A DNA stretch of 64,000 nt from Tenacibaculum sp. MAR_2010_89 (GCF_900105985.1 NZ_FNUB01000004.1:99501-163500); one strand, 5' to 3'. Numbered from the stretch's first letter, positions 17,055 through 27,274 are shown. Numbers and translations are program-made. Notes: generated by a model not told the origin, from the letters alone.

Positions 17055-19766
17055 ATGAGGGGTATAAGTATATTATTTTTTTTTATATGTTCTTTTTGCT
17101 ATGCTCAAAAAGAAACAAACAATTGGGTATTTGGTAAAAAAGTAATGTTGAACTTTCCAACCTTACCAAATGTATCACCAACAGCATCTTTTGATAGTGG
17201 CTTAATAGCAATTGCTGGTAGCTCAAGTATATCAAATAAAAAAGGTGAATTACTACTATATACTGATGGAGTAGCAGTTTGGAACAAAAAAAATAAAATC
17301 ATTCCTACCAACGGTCTTTTATTTGGAGACAATGAAATGGCTCAACCAACAATTATTATCCCTAAACCTGGTGATGATTCTATATTTTATATCATAACAG
17401 TAAAATCATTTTTAGATGTTGGTCCTCCAGATATTCCAATTCCAGTAATTAATCCAGGGTTGTATTATACTGAAATCGATATTTCTAAAAACGACGGTAC
17501 TGTTGTAATTAAGAATCAAACCCTTTTACCTTTTGAGGTTGGTAAAATATCTGCAGTACATCATAAAGATGGTGAATCCATATGGTTTACTACTTCAGGT
17601 AGAGAAAAAGAAACAGACAAATTTTTATCTTTTTACAGTTTTAAAATAGATAAGTCAGGAATTATTAAAACACCTGTAGTTTCTAAAAAATTAAGGTACG
17701 AAGGTGATTTTAACGGTACTTTAAAATTTTCTCCTGATGGAAAAAAATTAGCTTCAAGTAACTTAGAGAAAGAATTGGTTTTTTTTGACTTTGATAATGA
17801 AACAGGAATAGTTAGCAATAAACAAAACTTGATAAAATCTTCTGTTTTCTTTGACCAACCAAGTGTTTATGGATTAGAATTCTCAAACGATTCTAAACTC
17901 TTATACACAACTTCTTTCAATAAAAACACTAATACTGAAACATTATTTCAATATGAATTAGACAATTTACACCCAACAGAAAGAATAAAAAAAATTCATA
18001 CTAAAAATCAAAATGGTTATACAAGTTTACAACTAAGTCATAATTCAAAAATATACAAAACTCAAACACGCCCAAATAATAAATCAGGTGATTATTTAGA
18101 TGTTATTAATGCTCCTGATAAAATAGGACTAGACGCTAATTTTAAAACAAAAGTTATATCTATAAAGGATAAATCTGGAACAGGATTACCTAATTTCATA
18201 CAATCTTATTTTAGAACTCGAATTTTAAATGAGCAAAGTTGTGTGAACCAATTAATTGATTTTGAAGTTGATACTTATTCAAAAATTACAGCAGCTATTT
18301 GGGATTTTGGGGACGGAAATACTTCTAATAATATATTACCTCAATATGCATATTCATCTCCTGGAAACTATAATGTAAAGGTTACTATTACAATTAATAG
18401 TAGACAAATAACGACATTCAAAGACATTGTAATCCACCCTAACCCAACACTACTAAAAAATCAAAAACTAATACAGTGCGATGTAAATAATGATGGTGTT
18501 GATTATTTCAATTTATATAATATTAATCATAAAATTTCTCAACCAGGTAGTGATTTAACATATCATTTTTATGAAACTAAAGCAGATGCAGAAAAAGATA
18601 CTAATAGAATTACTACTCCTGAAAGCTATCAAAACAAAACAAATCCACAGTTAATATTCACTAGAGCTATAAATAAAAACGACTGTTATTCAATTGAAAC
18701 TTTTAGTATTGAATCTTCATTTGTAAATATACCAGCTATAAACCCTATGATAGTTTGTGAAGATTCAGATGGAATAATTAATAATAACATAGGATTATTT
18801 AATATTAAAGCTAAAAAAGATGAAATCAGAAAGCTTTTAAGCTTACCTAGCTCTTCAAGTTTAGATTTATTTCCAACGCTAAAAGATGCGCAAACAACTA
18901 CAAATAAGCTTGATGATTCTATAAACACTACTTCAACTAAAATATGGTTAAGAATAGACAATTCAATTGGATGTGGTGGTATAAATTTTATTGATTTAAT
19001 CGTTAATTCTACACCACAAATCAATTTACAAAATGAATATACATTGTGTATAGACCCTAAAAAACACACTCCAATAATTTTGAGTGCAAATTCAACGAAT
19101 GATAAATTTGAATGGAAAAACGCAAATAACAATATTATTTCAACTAATAGACTATTTACTTTAAACAGAGTAGGGAAATTCTCCTTAACTGTATATAAAA
19201 CAGAAAATGGTATAGAATGTTCGAACTCAAAAAGTTTTATGGTTGTCAATCCTAAAAAACCAATTATAAAAAATCTAGAAATTAATACTGAAAATAGTCT
19301 TAATAATTTTATTAATATAGAAGTTGAAGGAACTAGTTCTTATGAATATTCTATTGATGGGCAAAACTACTTTGGCAACAACACAAATTATACTTTTAAT
19401 AATGTTTCTCCAGGTATTAAAACCATATATGTAAGAGATATTAATAATTGTGAACCTTCAATTCAAAAAGAAGTTTCTATTATAGGTTTTCCTAAATTTT
19501 TAACTCCAAATAATGATGGTGAAAATGATGTCTGGATTATTTATGGAGCTAACAATGATTTCTTTAAAACTATAGATATAACCATTTTTAATAGGTTTGG
19601 AAAAATTCTTCATAAAATGAATAATAATAATGCTGAATTAGGATGGGAAGGTACTTATAATGGAAAAACATTACCTTCAGATGGATACTGGTATAAAGCA
19701 AAACTTATTGATTATAAAGATAAAGTTATTGAAAAAACAGGAAACATAAGTCTTATAAGAAAATAG
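17055..19766 (+). CDS. T9SS type B sorting domain protein with PKD domain
   Basis: A 903-residue paralogue of the preceding gene. It has a signal peptide (MRGISILFFFICSFCYAQ), an N-terminal propeller-like region (NNWVFGKK onward, to about residue 385), a PKD domain at about 395-475 (IWDFGDGNTSNN and YSSPGNYNVKVTI), two Cys-Asp modules (QCDVNNDGVDYF and CEDSDGIINNN), an Ig-like strand region and a C-terminal type B sorting signal beginning FLTPNNDGENDVW. It should be exported by T9SS and stay surface-attached or be released. The gene starts four bases after a perfect hairpin and has no evident ribosome-binding sequence. Confidence 0.9.
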   Translation: MRGISILFFFICSFCYAQKETNNWVFGKKVMLNFPTLPNVSPTASFDSGLIAIAGSSSISNKKGELLLYTDGVAVWNKKNKIIPTNGLLFGDNEMAQPTIIIPKPGDDSIFYIITVKSFLDVGPPDIPIPVINPGLYYTEIDISKNDGTVVIKNQTLLPFEVGKISAVHHKDGESIWFTTSGREKETDKFLSFYSFKIDKSGIIKTPVVSKKLRYEGDFNGTLKFSPDGKKLASSNLEKELVFFDFDNETGIVSNKQNLIKSSVFFDQPSVYGLEFSNDSKLLYTTSFNKNTNTETLFQYELDNLHPTERIKKIHTKNQNGYTSLQLSHNSKIYKTQTRPNNKSGDYLDVINAPDKIGLDANFKTKVISIKDKSGTGLPNFIQSYFRTRILNEQSCVNQLIDFEVDTYSKITAAIWDFGDGNTSNNILPQYAYSSPGNYNVKVTITINSRQITTFKDIVIHPNPTLLKNQKLIQCDVNNDGVDYFNLYNINHKISQPGSDLTYHFYETKADAEKDTNRITTPESYQNKTNPQLIFTRAINKNDCYSIETFSIESSFVNIPAINPMIVCEDSDGIINNNIGLFNIKAKKDEIRKLLSLPSSSSLDLFPTLKDAQTTTNKLDDSINTTSTKIWLRIDNSIGCGGINFIDLIVNSTPQINLQNEYTLCIDPKKHTPIILSANSTNDKFEWKNANNNIISTNRLFTLNRVGKFSLTVYKTENGIECSNSKSFMVVNPKKPIIKNLEINTENSLNNFINIEVEGTSSYEYSIDGQNYFGNNTNYTFNNVSPGIKTIYVRDINNCEPSIQKEVSIIGFPKFLTPNNDGENDVWIIYGANNDFFKTIDITIFNRFGKILHKMNNNNAELGWEGTYNGKTLPSDGYWYKAKLIDYKDKVIEKTGNISLIRK

Positions 19767-19791
19767 AGTAAACAATCCGTATTTTTGCTGT

Positions 19792-21780
19792 ATGAACTTT
19801 GATTTAAAATCTGAATTTAAGCCTACTGGCGATCAACCTCAAGCAATTAAGCAGTTAGTAAACGGAATTATTACTAATGAAAAATACCAAACCTTATTAG
19901 GTGTTACTGGTTCCGGTAAAACATTTTCTATAGCCAATGTTGTTGCTGAAGTAAATAGACCAACTCTTGTTTTAGCACATAATAAAACATTGGCTGCTCA
20001 GTTATATTCAGAGTTTAAGCAATTTTTCCCTAACAACGCTGTAGAATATTTTGTTTCTTATTACGATTATTATCAACCTGAAGCTTACATTCCTGTAACT
20101 GGAACTTATATAGAAAAAGACCTCTCTATTAATGATGAAATTGAACGTTTAAGAATAAGTACTTCTTCTTCACTTCTTTCAGGTCGTAGAGATGTTCTTG
20201 TTGTTGCATCAGTTTCTTGTTTATATGGTATTGGTAATCCTAATGAGTTTAAGAAAAATGTTATTCCTATTAAAGTAGATCAGCAAATTTCTAGAACAAA
20301 ATTCTTACATCAATTAGTCACCAGTTTATACGCTCGTACCGAAATAGAAATAAAAAGTGGAACTTTTAAAGTAAAAGGAGATGTTGTTACAATTTATCCT
20401 TCTTATGGTGATAGTGGATATCGTGTACACTTTTTTGGAGATGAAATAGAAGAAATAGAAACCTTCGACATAGAAGGCAATCAAGTAATTGATAAATTAG
20501 AAGAACTAACTATTTACCCAGCTAATTTATTTGTTACCTCTCCTGATGTTTTACAAAATGCCATTCATAAAATACAAGATGATATGGTAAAACAAGTAGA
20601 TTATTTCAAAGAAATAGGAAAACATTTAGAAGCTAAACGGTTAAAAGAGAGAACAGAATTTGATTTAGAAATGATTCGTGAATTAGGATACTGTTCTGGT
20701 ATTGAAAACTATTCTCGTTACTTAGATGGAAGAGATCCAGGAACTCGCCCATTCTGTTTATTAGATTATTTCCCTGAAGATTATTTGATGGTTATTGACG
20801 AAAGTCACGTTACGATTCCACAAACTCATGCAATGTATGGTGGAGATAGAAGTAGAAAAGAAAACTTAGTTGAATATGGTTTTCGATTACCTGCAGCTAT
20901 GGACAATCGACCATTAAAATTTGACGAATTAGAAGCTTTACAAAATCAAGTAATTTATGTTTCTGCTACACCAGCTGACTATGAATTACAGAAAACAGAA
21001 GGAATTTTTGTTGAACAAGTAATTAGACCCACTGGATTATTAGATCCAGAAATAGAAGTACGCCCTAGTTTAAATCAAATAGATGATTTAATTGAGGAAA
21101 TTCAAATACGAGTTGAGAAAGATGAACGTACACTAGTTACTACATTAACAAAACGTATGGCTGAAGAATTAGCTAAATATTTAACCCGAATCCAAGTTAG
21201 ATGTAGATACATACATTCAGATGTTGACACTTTGGAACGTGTTCAAATAATGCAAGATTTACGAAAAGGAATTTTTGATGTTTTAATTGGAGTTAACTTA
21301 CTACGTGAAGGATTAGATTTACCAGAAGTTTCTCTTGTTGCCATTTTAGATGCTGACAAAGAAGGTTTTTTAAGAAGTCACCGTTCAATAACTCAAACCG
21401 TTGGAAGAGCTGCTCGAAATGTTAATGGAAAAGCTATTATGTATGCTGATAAAGTAACAAATAGTATGCAATTAACAATTGATGAAACAGCTAGAAGAAG
21501 AGAGAAACAAGTTAATTACAATACTAAAAACGGAATAACACCAACTCAAATTAATAAAAAGCTAGACAATACTCTTTCTAAAGATACAATTACAACTTAT
21601 CAGTATGATAATGCCGTTCAAAAAGCTGCTGAACAAGACTTAGAGTATTTACCTAAACAAGAAATAGAAAAACGTATTCGTGAAAAACGAAAACAAATGG
21701 AAGAGGCTGCTAAAAATTTAGATTTTTTAGTTGCTGCTCAATTACGTGATGAAATTACTGTTTTAAAAGAAAATTTATAG
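19792..21780 (+). CDS. uvrB: Excinuclease ABC subunit UvrB
   Basis: Damage-verification helicase of nucleotide excision repair, acting with UvrA and UvrC. The 662-residue protein is full length: Walker A GVTGSGKT (~37-44), beta-hairpin region YYDYYQPEAYIP (~95), DESH (~338), helicase motif GRAARN near 540, and the C-terminal UVR motif for UvrC contact (about 625-660). It has a TATTTTTG box at 19780-19787, so close to the ATG that a transcript from it would be nearly leaderless. It converges with sucC across a bidirectional terminator. Confidence 0.97.
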   Translation: MNFDLKSEFKPTGDQPQAIKQLVNGIITNEKYQTLLGVTGSGKTFSIANVVAEVNRPTLVLAHNKTLAAQLYSEFKQFFPNNAVEYFVSYYDYYQPEAYIPVTGTYIEKDLSINDEIERLRISTSSSLLSGRRDVLVVASVSCLYGIGNPNEFKKNVIPIKVDQQISRTKFLHQLVTSLYARTEIEIKSGTFKVKGDVVTIYPSYGDSGYRVHFFGDEIEEIETFDIEGNQVIDKLEELTIYPANLFVTSPDVLQNAIHKIQDDMVKQVDYFKEIGKHLEAKRLKERTEFDLEMIRELGYCSGIENYSRYLDGRDPGTRPFCLLDYFPEDYLMVIDESHVTIPQTHAMYGGDRSRKENLVEYGFRLPAAMDNRPLKFDELEALQNQVIYVSATPADYELQKTEGIFVEQVIRPTGLLDPEIEVRPSLNQIDDLIEEIQIRVEKDERTLVTTLTKRMAEELAKYLTRIQVRCRYIHSDVDTLERVQIMQDLRKGIFDVLIGVNLLREGLDLPEVSLVAILDADKEGFLRSHRSITQTVGRAARNVNGKAIMYADKVTNSMQLTIDETARRREKQVNYNTKNGITPTQINKKLDNTLSKDTITTYQYDNAVQKAAEQDLEYLPKQEIEKRIREKRKQMEEAAKNLDFLVAAQLRDEITVLKENL

Positions 21781-21840
21781 TTTTATAAAAAGCTATAACA
21801 AAAAAAGTGGTTAAAAACTATTAATAGATTAATCAAACAA

Positions 21841-21878
21841 AAAACGTTTCACAATTAATTGTGAAACGTTTTTTTATA
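21841..21878. terminator. Bidirectional terminator between uvrB and sucC
   Basis: A perfect palindrome of about 32 bases (21841-21872; AAAACGTTTCACAATT and its complement) with A-tracts on the left and T-tracts on the right, serving both convergent genes. Confidence 0.88.
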
Positions 21879-21903
21879 TTTAACTAAAAATTAATCTGGT
21901 TGA

Positions 21904-23100
21904 TTAAGCGTTTAAAACATCACCAACTTTATCAGCTGCTTCTTGGAACTCAGTTGCTGAGATAATTTCCATTCCACTATTATCAATTAATTCTTTTGCT
22001 TCTTTAGCATTTGTTCCTTGTAAACGACAAATAATTGGAACATTAATTTTGTCTCCCATACTTTGGTACGCATCTACAACCCCTTGAGCAACACGATCAC
22101 AACGAACGATTCCTCCAAAAATGTTTACTAAAATAGCTTTTACATTAGGATCTTTTAAAATAATACCAAAAGCAGTTTCAACACGTTGTGCATCAGCTGT
22201 ACCTCCAACATCTAAAAAGTTTGCTGGCTCTCCACCTGCTTGCTTAATTAAATCCATAGTACCCATTGCTAATCCAGCTCCGTTAACCATACATCCAACG
22301 TTACCGTCTAAATCTACATAGTTTAAACCTGCAGCTTTAGCTTCAACTTCAATTGGATTTTCTTCACGTAAATCACGCATTGCTGCATAATCTTTATGAC
22401 GATATAATGCGTTTTCGTCTAAGGTAACCTTAGCATCAACTGCCATAATTTTATCATCAGAAGTTTTTAACACTGGGTTAATTTCAAACATTGAAGAATC
22501 TGATTTGATGTAAGCAGTATATAATGCTGTTACAAACTTCACCATTTCTTTTAAAGCTCCTCCTGATAATCCTAAGTTAAAGGCTACTTTACGAGCTTGA
22601 AAAGGCATCAATCCTAATGCTGGATCAATTTCTTCTGTAAAAATTAAGTGCGGAGTTTCCTCTGCTACAGTTTCTATATCCATACCACCTTCGGTAGAAT
22701 ACATGATCATATTTCTACCAGTCGCACGGTTTAATAAAACCGACATGTAGAATTCATTTGGTTCGCTATCACCAGGATAATATACATCCTCAGCAATTAA
22801 AACTTGATTTACCAATTTTCCTTCTGCTGAAGTTTGAGGAGTGATTAACATCATTCCTAAGATATCGTCAGAAATACTTTTTACCTCATCTAAGTTCTTA
22901 GCCAACTTAACTCCACCTCCTTTTCCACGACCACCTGCGTGTACTTGTGCTTTTATTACATGCCAACCAGTTCCTGTTTCCTCAGTTAGTTTTTTTGCTG
23001 CTTCAACAGCTTCTTCTGGTGTATTTGCTACAATTCCGCGTTGTATACGAACGCCAAAACTGTTTAAAATTTCTTTACCTTGATATTCGTGTAAGTTCAT
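21904..23100 (-). CDS. sucC: Succinyl-CoA synthetase (ADP-forming) subunit beta
   Basis: TCA-cycle enzyme subunit that, with SucD, converts succinyl-CoA to succinate with substrate-level phosphorylation. The 398 residues are normal for the family. Visible are the start MNLHEYQGKEIL, the ATP-grasp region KAQVHAGGRGKGGGV (~50-65), FEINPVLK, and the C-terminal GGIVRCDRVAQGV. sucD is not adjacent in this window, as in many Bacteroidota. A minus-strand TATTTTTG -7-like box lies about 30 bases upstream. Confidence 0.97.
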   Translation of the reverse strand: MNLHEYQGKEILNSFGVRIQRGIVANTPEEAVEAAKKLTEETGTGWHVIKAQVHAGGRGKGGGVKLAKNLDEVKSISDDILGMMLITPQTSAEGKLVNQVLIAEDVYYPGDSEPNEFYMSVLLNRATGRNMIMYSTEGGMDIETVAEETPHLIFTEEIDPALGLMPFQARKVAFNLGLSGGALKEMVKFVTALYTAYIKSDSSMFEINPVLKTSDDKIMAVDAKVTLDENALYRHKDYAAMRDLREENPIEVEAKAAGLNYVDLDGNVGCMVNGAGLAMGTMDLIKQAGGEPANFLDVGGTADAQRVETAFGIILKDPNVKAILVNIFGGIVRCDRVAQGVVDAYQSMGDKINVPIICRLQGTNAKEAKELIDNSGMEIISATEFQEAADKVGDVLNA

Positions 23101-23126
23101 TAGATAAGAATGTTTTTAAAGTCGAA

Positions 23127-23134
23127 CAAAAATA
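23127..23134 (-). promoter_or_regulatory. Putative -7 box of the sucC promoter
   Basis: CAAAAATA on the plus strand reads TATTTTTG on the minus strand (TAnnTTTG). The nearest TTG (23158-23160) is 23 bases upstream, slightly wide for a -33 element. Confidence 0.4.
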
Positions 23135-23342
23135 CAAATTCAATTCATAATATATTACAATTTATTTTTTATTTTAATCTAATTATTAAAGACACCTATA
23201 TTGGGTTTCACTTTCACATTTTTTTAACAGTATATCTGTAACGATCATTTTTTTAACAGGTCTTTACAGTAATTAACAGGAATTTATGATTTCTGAGCCT
23301 TAAACATAAATAATTTAGCAAAATATTACATACGTTAAACAT

Positions 23343-25826
23343 ATGCATAGAATAGCCTTACTCTCATTAGTGTTTTTGATTATTCCCCATAAATCAAGTT
23401 CACAAAGTTTAAATAGTAACCGGAAGAAACTTGAAGCCGTAAGAACAACAACTCCTCCAAAAATTGATGGAGTTATTGATGATGAAGCTTGGAAAAGTGC
23501 AGAAATAGCTAAAGATTTTGTGATGATGCGCCCAAATAATGGAGAAGCAGAGAAAGATACACACAAAACAGAAGTACGACTATTATATGATAATGAAGCT
23601 ATCTATATAAGTGCTGTAATGTTTACTCCAGATCCTACAAAAATTCCTGCTGAATTTACCAACAGAGATAACTTTGGAAATTCAGATTTTTTTATGGCTA
23701 TGATTAACCCTAATGATGATGGTCAAAATTCTTCTATGTTTATTGTAACTGCTTCTGGTGTTCAAATAGACTCGAAAGTATCAAATGGAAATAATGAAGA
23801 CTATAATTGGAGTGCTGTTTGGAGTAGTGAAATTAAAATTAATGATACAAACTGGACGGTAGAAATGAAAATACCATACAGAGCATTACGTTTCTCTAAT
23901 GAAAATGTTCAATCTTGGGGAATGAACTTCCATAGAGAAACGAGAAATTTAAATGCACGGTACACTTGGAATCATATAGATAATACTATTGGTAAATGGA
24001 CGCAATATGATGGATTAGTAGAGAATTTTAAGAATATTAAACCTCCTACTCGATTAAGTTTTTACCCATATGCTTCAGGAACTGTTACTTCAACTAAAAA
24101 TGAAACAAATGCTGATTGGAGTGTTGGAATGGATATTAAATATGGTATTACCGAAAACTTTACTCTTGATGCTACTTTAATTCCTGATTTTGGCCAAACT
24201 GCCTTTGATAATGTATCATTGAACCTTGGTCCTTTTGAGCAACAATTTTCAGAACAACGTCAATTTTTTACTGAAGGGACTGAGTTATTTACAAAAGGCC
24301 GTTTATTCTATTCTAGAAGAATTGGATCTAGACCAATTGATCAATTTAATGTTAGTAGTCAATTAAAAAGTAATGAAGAAATAACTGATAAGCCAAACAA
24401 AGTTGATATGCTTAATGCTATTAAGATTTCTGGTAGAACTAAAAATGGCTTAGGTATTGGTTTTTTTAATGCTATTACAGATAAAACAGAAGCTACTATT
24501 TTAAATAAGGATACTCAAGAAACAAGAAAAGTAGTTACAAACCCTTTTTCAAACTATAACATTCTAGTTTTAGATCAACAATTTAATCAAAACTCTGCAA
24601 TTACACTTATAAACACTAACGTAACACGTGATGGTAGATTTAGAGATGCGAATGTAACTGGTTTATTATGGCATGTAGAAGATAAGAAAAGTAGGTATAA
24701 CATTGATGGTTCTTTTAAAATGAGTGCTATTTCTGATGATATAAATAGCCCAAACAATGGATATGCTTTTGATACAAGTATAGGAAAACAATCAGGAAAT
24801 TGGATTGGTGAAATAGGTTATCAATTTGAAAACAAAGATTACAACCCTAATGATATGGGTATTTTATTTAGCAACAATGAACAAGGTATATACGGCTTTG
24901 CTAGATATAGAATTTTACAACCTAAAGGAATGTTTAATAGCTATAACATTAGTATGTATTATAATGTTAACTTTTTACATACGCCAGGAACCTATACTGG
25001 CTCAAGTGTTAGGTTATCTTTTGGGTCGCAAACAAGAAAACGTTTTGGATTTGGTGGTAATATAAATTATAATACTGTAGGAAAAAATTTCTTTGAACCA
25101 AGAGAAGGCTCAACTAGTGGTATTTATTTTAAAACTCCTATGCGCTTAAACCTTAATCACTGGGGATCTACTGATTACAGGAAAAAATTTGCTGTAGATT
25201 ACAGTTGGTATTACACTTTCTTTAAAGACAATCCTAAAGAAAGTTATGGTTTCCGTTTTTCTCCTAGATATCGTTTTAGCAATCAATTTTCATTAATCTA
25301 TGGTATACGTTATAACAAAACAAACAGAGAACAAGGTTATGTTACAAAAATTGATGCTGATAATGTTTCTAGTGATCCTGCATTAGCTCCACTTTTAGAT
25401 GAAATTATTTTTGGAGAACGTGATTGGACTACTTATGACAACTCTTTAACTGGAAAATATAGTTTTAGTACAAAATCAGCTTTATCACTTACTTTCAGAC
25501 ACAACTGGAGTAAGGTTCCTTATCATGATCAATATTATAGTTTAAATAAAAATGATGGAACATTAATTACTAATAATTACAAAAGCAATAACGATAAAAA
25601 CTTTAATAGCTGGAATCTAGATTTAAATTATGTTTGGCAATTTGCTCCAGGTAGTCAATTAATAGCTTTTTATAGAAATTCAATTAATCCTGATAATGAT
25701 TTTGCACCTGCTGATATTGATTTTTCTGACAACATAAACCGCCTTTTTAAAGAAGATATGCAACATACATTTTCATTACGATTGGTATACTTTATAGATT
25801 ATAACAATTTGAAAAATATTTTATAA
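23343..25826 (+). CDS. DUF5916 outer-membrane protein with CBM9-like domain
   Basis: An 827-residue exported protein with a signal peptide (MHRIALLSLVFLIIPHKSSSQ). Residues about 30-230 form the carbohydrate-binding-family-9-like domain (PPKIDGVIDDEAW, then a series of beta strands), and the remaining ~580 residues are DUF5916, rich in alternating aromatic strands and ending YFIDYNN, consistent with an outer-membrane beta-barrel. Family members are common in Bacteroidota; binding specificity is unknown. Three TTAACAG motifs lie in the upstream region and a terminator follows. Confidence 0.82.
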   Translation: MHRIALLSLVFLIIPHKSSSQSLNSNRKKLEAVRTTTPPKIDGVIDDEAWKSAEIAKDFVMMRPNNGEAEKDTHKTEVRLLYDNEAIYISAVMFTPDPTKIPAEFTNRDNFGNSDFFMAMINPNDDGQNSSMFIVTASGVQIDSKVSNGNNEDYNWSAVWSSEIKINDTNWTVEMKIPYRALRFSNENVQSWGMNFHRETRNLNARYTWNHIDNTIGKWTQYDGLVENFKNIKPPTRLSFYPYASGTVTSTKNETNADWSVGMDIKYGITENFTLDATLIPDFGQTAFDNVSLNLGPFEQQFSEQRQFFTEGTELFTKGRLFYSRRIGSRPIDQFNVSSQLKSNEEITDKPNKVDMLNAIKISGRTKNGLGIGFFNAITDKTEATILNKDTQETRKVVTNPFSNYNILVLDQQFNQNSAITLINTNVTRDGRFRDANVTGLLWHVEDKKSRYNIDGSFKMSAISDDINSPNNGYAFDTSIGKQSGNWIGEIGYQFENKDYNPNDMGILFSNNEQGIYGFARYRILQPKGMFNSYNISMYYNVNFLHTPGTYTGSSVRLSFGSQTRKRFGFGGNINYNTVGKNFFEPREGSTSGIYFKTPMRLNLNHWGSTDYRKKFAVDYSWYYTFFKDNPKESYGFRFSPRYRFSNQFSLIYGIRYNKTNREQGYVTKIDADNVSSDPALAPLLDEIIFGERDWTTYDNSLTGKYSFSTKSALSLTFRHNWSKVPYHDQYYSLNKNDGTLITNNYKSNNDKNFNSWNLDLNYVWQFAPGSQLIAFYRNSINPDNDFAPADIDFSDNINRLFKEDMQHTFSLRLVYFIDYNNLKNIL

Positions 25827-25846
25827 CAGTATTTTTAAAATTTATA

Positions 25847-25890
25847 AAATCAGATAAACTTTATTAATAGGTTTATCTGATTTCTTTTTT
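25847..25890 (+). terminator. Terminator after the DUF5916 gene
   Basis: AATCAGATAAAC (about 25848-25859) pairs with GTTTATCTGATT (25871-25882) and is followed by TCTTTTTT. Confidence 0.85.
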
Positions 25891-25918
25891 ATACATTCGT
25901 TTATCTAACATACTATCT

Positions 25919-26578
25919 ATGATTATTGCTAAAAATGTCCATAAAAAATATGGAGATGTTGAAATTTTAAAGGGAGTAAATCTTCATATAAAAAAAGGAG
26001 AAATTATTGCTATTGTTGGTCCATCAGGAGCAGGAAAAACAACACTTTTACAAATTTTAGGCACATTAGATAAACCACAGAAAGAAGTTGATTTTCAATT
26101 AGAAATTAACGAGACTTCTATAAAAACATTGAGTGATAAAGAAATTTCAGTATTTCGGAACCAACATATTGGGTTTATATTCCAATTTCATCAGTTATTA
26201 CCTGAATTCACTGCTTTAGAAAATGTCTGTATCCCAGCATTTATAGCTAAAAAAAATAAAATTGAAACAGAAAAAAGAGCTAAAGAATTACTATCTTTTT
26301 TAGGGTTATCACATAGAGAGAATCACAAACCAAATGAGTTATCTGGAGGTGAACAACAACGAGTTGCAGTTGCAAGAGCGTTAATAAATAATCCTTCAGT
26401 GATTTTTGCTGATGAACCAAGTGGAAACCTTGATTCTACTTCTGCAAAAAACTTACATGATCTTTTTTTCAAGCTTCGTGATAAATTTGGTCAAACTTTT
26501 GTCTTAGTTACACATAATCAGGAACTTGCTGAAATGGCAGACAGAAAATTAGTAATGAAAGATGGGGTAATTGTATAA
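25919..26578 (+). CDS. LolD/MacB-type ABC transporter ATP-binding protein
   Basis: A 219-residue ATPase of the LolD/MacB group: start [20 protein letters not shown], Walker [10 protein letters not shown] (~38-46), Q-loop [18 protein letters not shown], signature LSGGEQQR (~141), Walker [13 protein letters not shown] (~161). In Bacteroidota such stand-alone ATPases are usually assigned to lipoprotein release (LolCDE), with the permease encoded elsewhere; no permease is adjacent here. It could instead serve another MacB-like exporter. Confidence 0.85.
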   Translation: MIIAKNVHKKYGDVEILKGVNLHIKKGEIIAIVGPSGAGKTTLLQILGTLDKPQKEVDFQLEINETSIKTLSDKEISVFRNQHIGFIFQFHQLLPEFTALENVCIPAFIAKKNKIETEKRAKELLSFLGLSHRENHKPNELSGGEQQRVAVARALINNPSVIFADEPSGNLDSTSAKNLHDLFFKLRDKFGQTFVLVTHNQELAEMADRKLVMKDGVIV

Positions 26579-26863
26579 AAGTTGTTTTATATCGAGAACT
26601 ACTGTTTCGTAATTTACTTTAACATATTTAAAGCTGTCGTTGAAAAACAATCTTAATCTTTTATCTATTCCAAATCCATTTATTCTGGCGCTTCACTTTG
26701 TTATTAGAAGAAAAGCAAACAACATTAAAAACTCTATTATTTAAAATACAATACGAGTTGATAAATAAAAAAAGCATCTCTAAAAAGAGATGCTTTATTA
26801 ATTTAAAAAAATAATTAAGCTGTACTAACTCAGCCAAAACCGAGTCAACAACATTACAACTAT
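26579..26863. other. Gene-poor spacer, no gene seen
   Basis: Apart from the hairpin at 26768-26796, no open frame, promoter-like -7 box or repeat was recognised here. It separates the LolD-like gene from the convergent PixA-like gene. Confidence 0.5.
26768..26796 (-). terminator. Terminator after the PixA-like gene
   Basis: AAAGCATCTCT (about 26771-26781) and AGAGATGCTTT (26785-26795) form an 11-bp stem; on the minus strand the stem is followed by a run of seven T. It lies about 70 bases after the PixA-like stop. Confidence 0.8.
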
Positions 26864-27265
26864 TTAATTAGGGTTTACCGAGGTTATAAAAGGATCAAAT
26901 GTCATTAATTTTCCATTAACTAACAATGTCATCGTATACTGAACATTTGTTCCAGCACTATTAACGTGTCCTCCCCAAACTGCACCATCATGTTGAGGGT
27001 ATTGCGCAGGTTTTATAAGACCTTCATTTATTGCTTCTCCATGAAAACTATGAATCGATATTGATAGATTTGGATCAATTGATACAACACTCCAAACTAT
27101 AGTATCACCATTAGTTACTAATGTATGAAGCTCGTCTGTACCTTCACTTTTATTACCGGTCCCCATATAATCATTTGTATCCATCATAAAAACATATTCA
27201 CCTAAATTACCGCTTTTTATAGCTGCAGCTACGTTTACTGCTGCCAAAATATTTACTTGTGCCAT
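26864..27265 (-). CDS. PixA/AidA-like small beta-sandwich protein
   Basis: A 133-residue protein starting at ATG 27265 (MAQVNILAAVNV); an in-frame TTG three codons earlier is less likely. There is no signal peptide. The pattern VNVAAAI...YVFMMDTNDYMGTGNKSEGTDEL...GDTIVWSV...SISIHSF and the ending GKLMTFDPFI resembles the AidA/PixA inclusion-body protein family, known from Xenorhabdus inclusion bodies and quorum-regulated Burkholderia/Ralstonia proteins. The match is by eye and imperfect, so hypothetical protein is the fallback. It is the last gene of a minus-strand group behind a LytTR two-component pair, separated from it by 336 bases, and is followed by a strong terminator, so it is probably transcribed alone. 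Confidence 0.5.
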   Translation of the reverse strand: MAQVNILAAVNVAAAIKSGNLGEYVFMMDTNDYMGTGNKSEGTDELHTLVTNGDTIVWSVVSIDPNLSISIHSFHGEAINEGLIKPAQYPQHDGAVWGGHVNSAGTNVQYTMTLLVNGKLMTFDPFITSVNPN

Positions 27266-27274
27266 TTTATTCAA

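Noticed and set aside
18686..19249. 187-codon open frame on the minus strand
   Set aside because: It lies wholly inside the second T9SS gene and reflects the low-complexity codon use of that gene; no start context, promoter or family signature.
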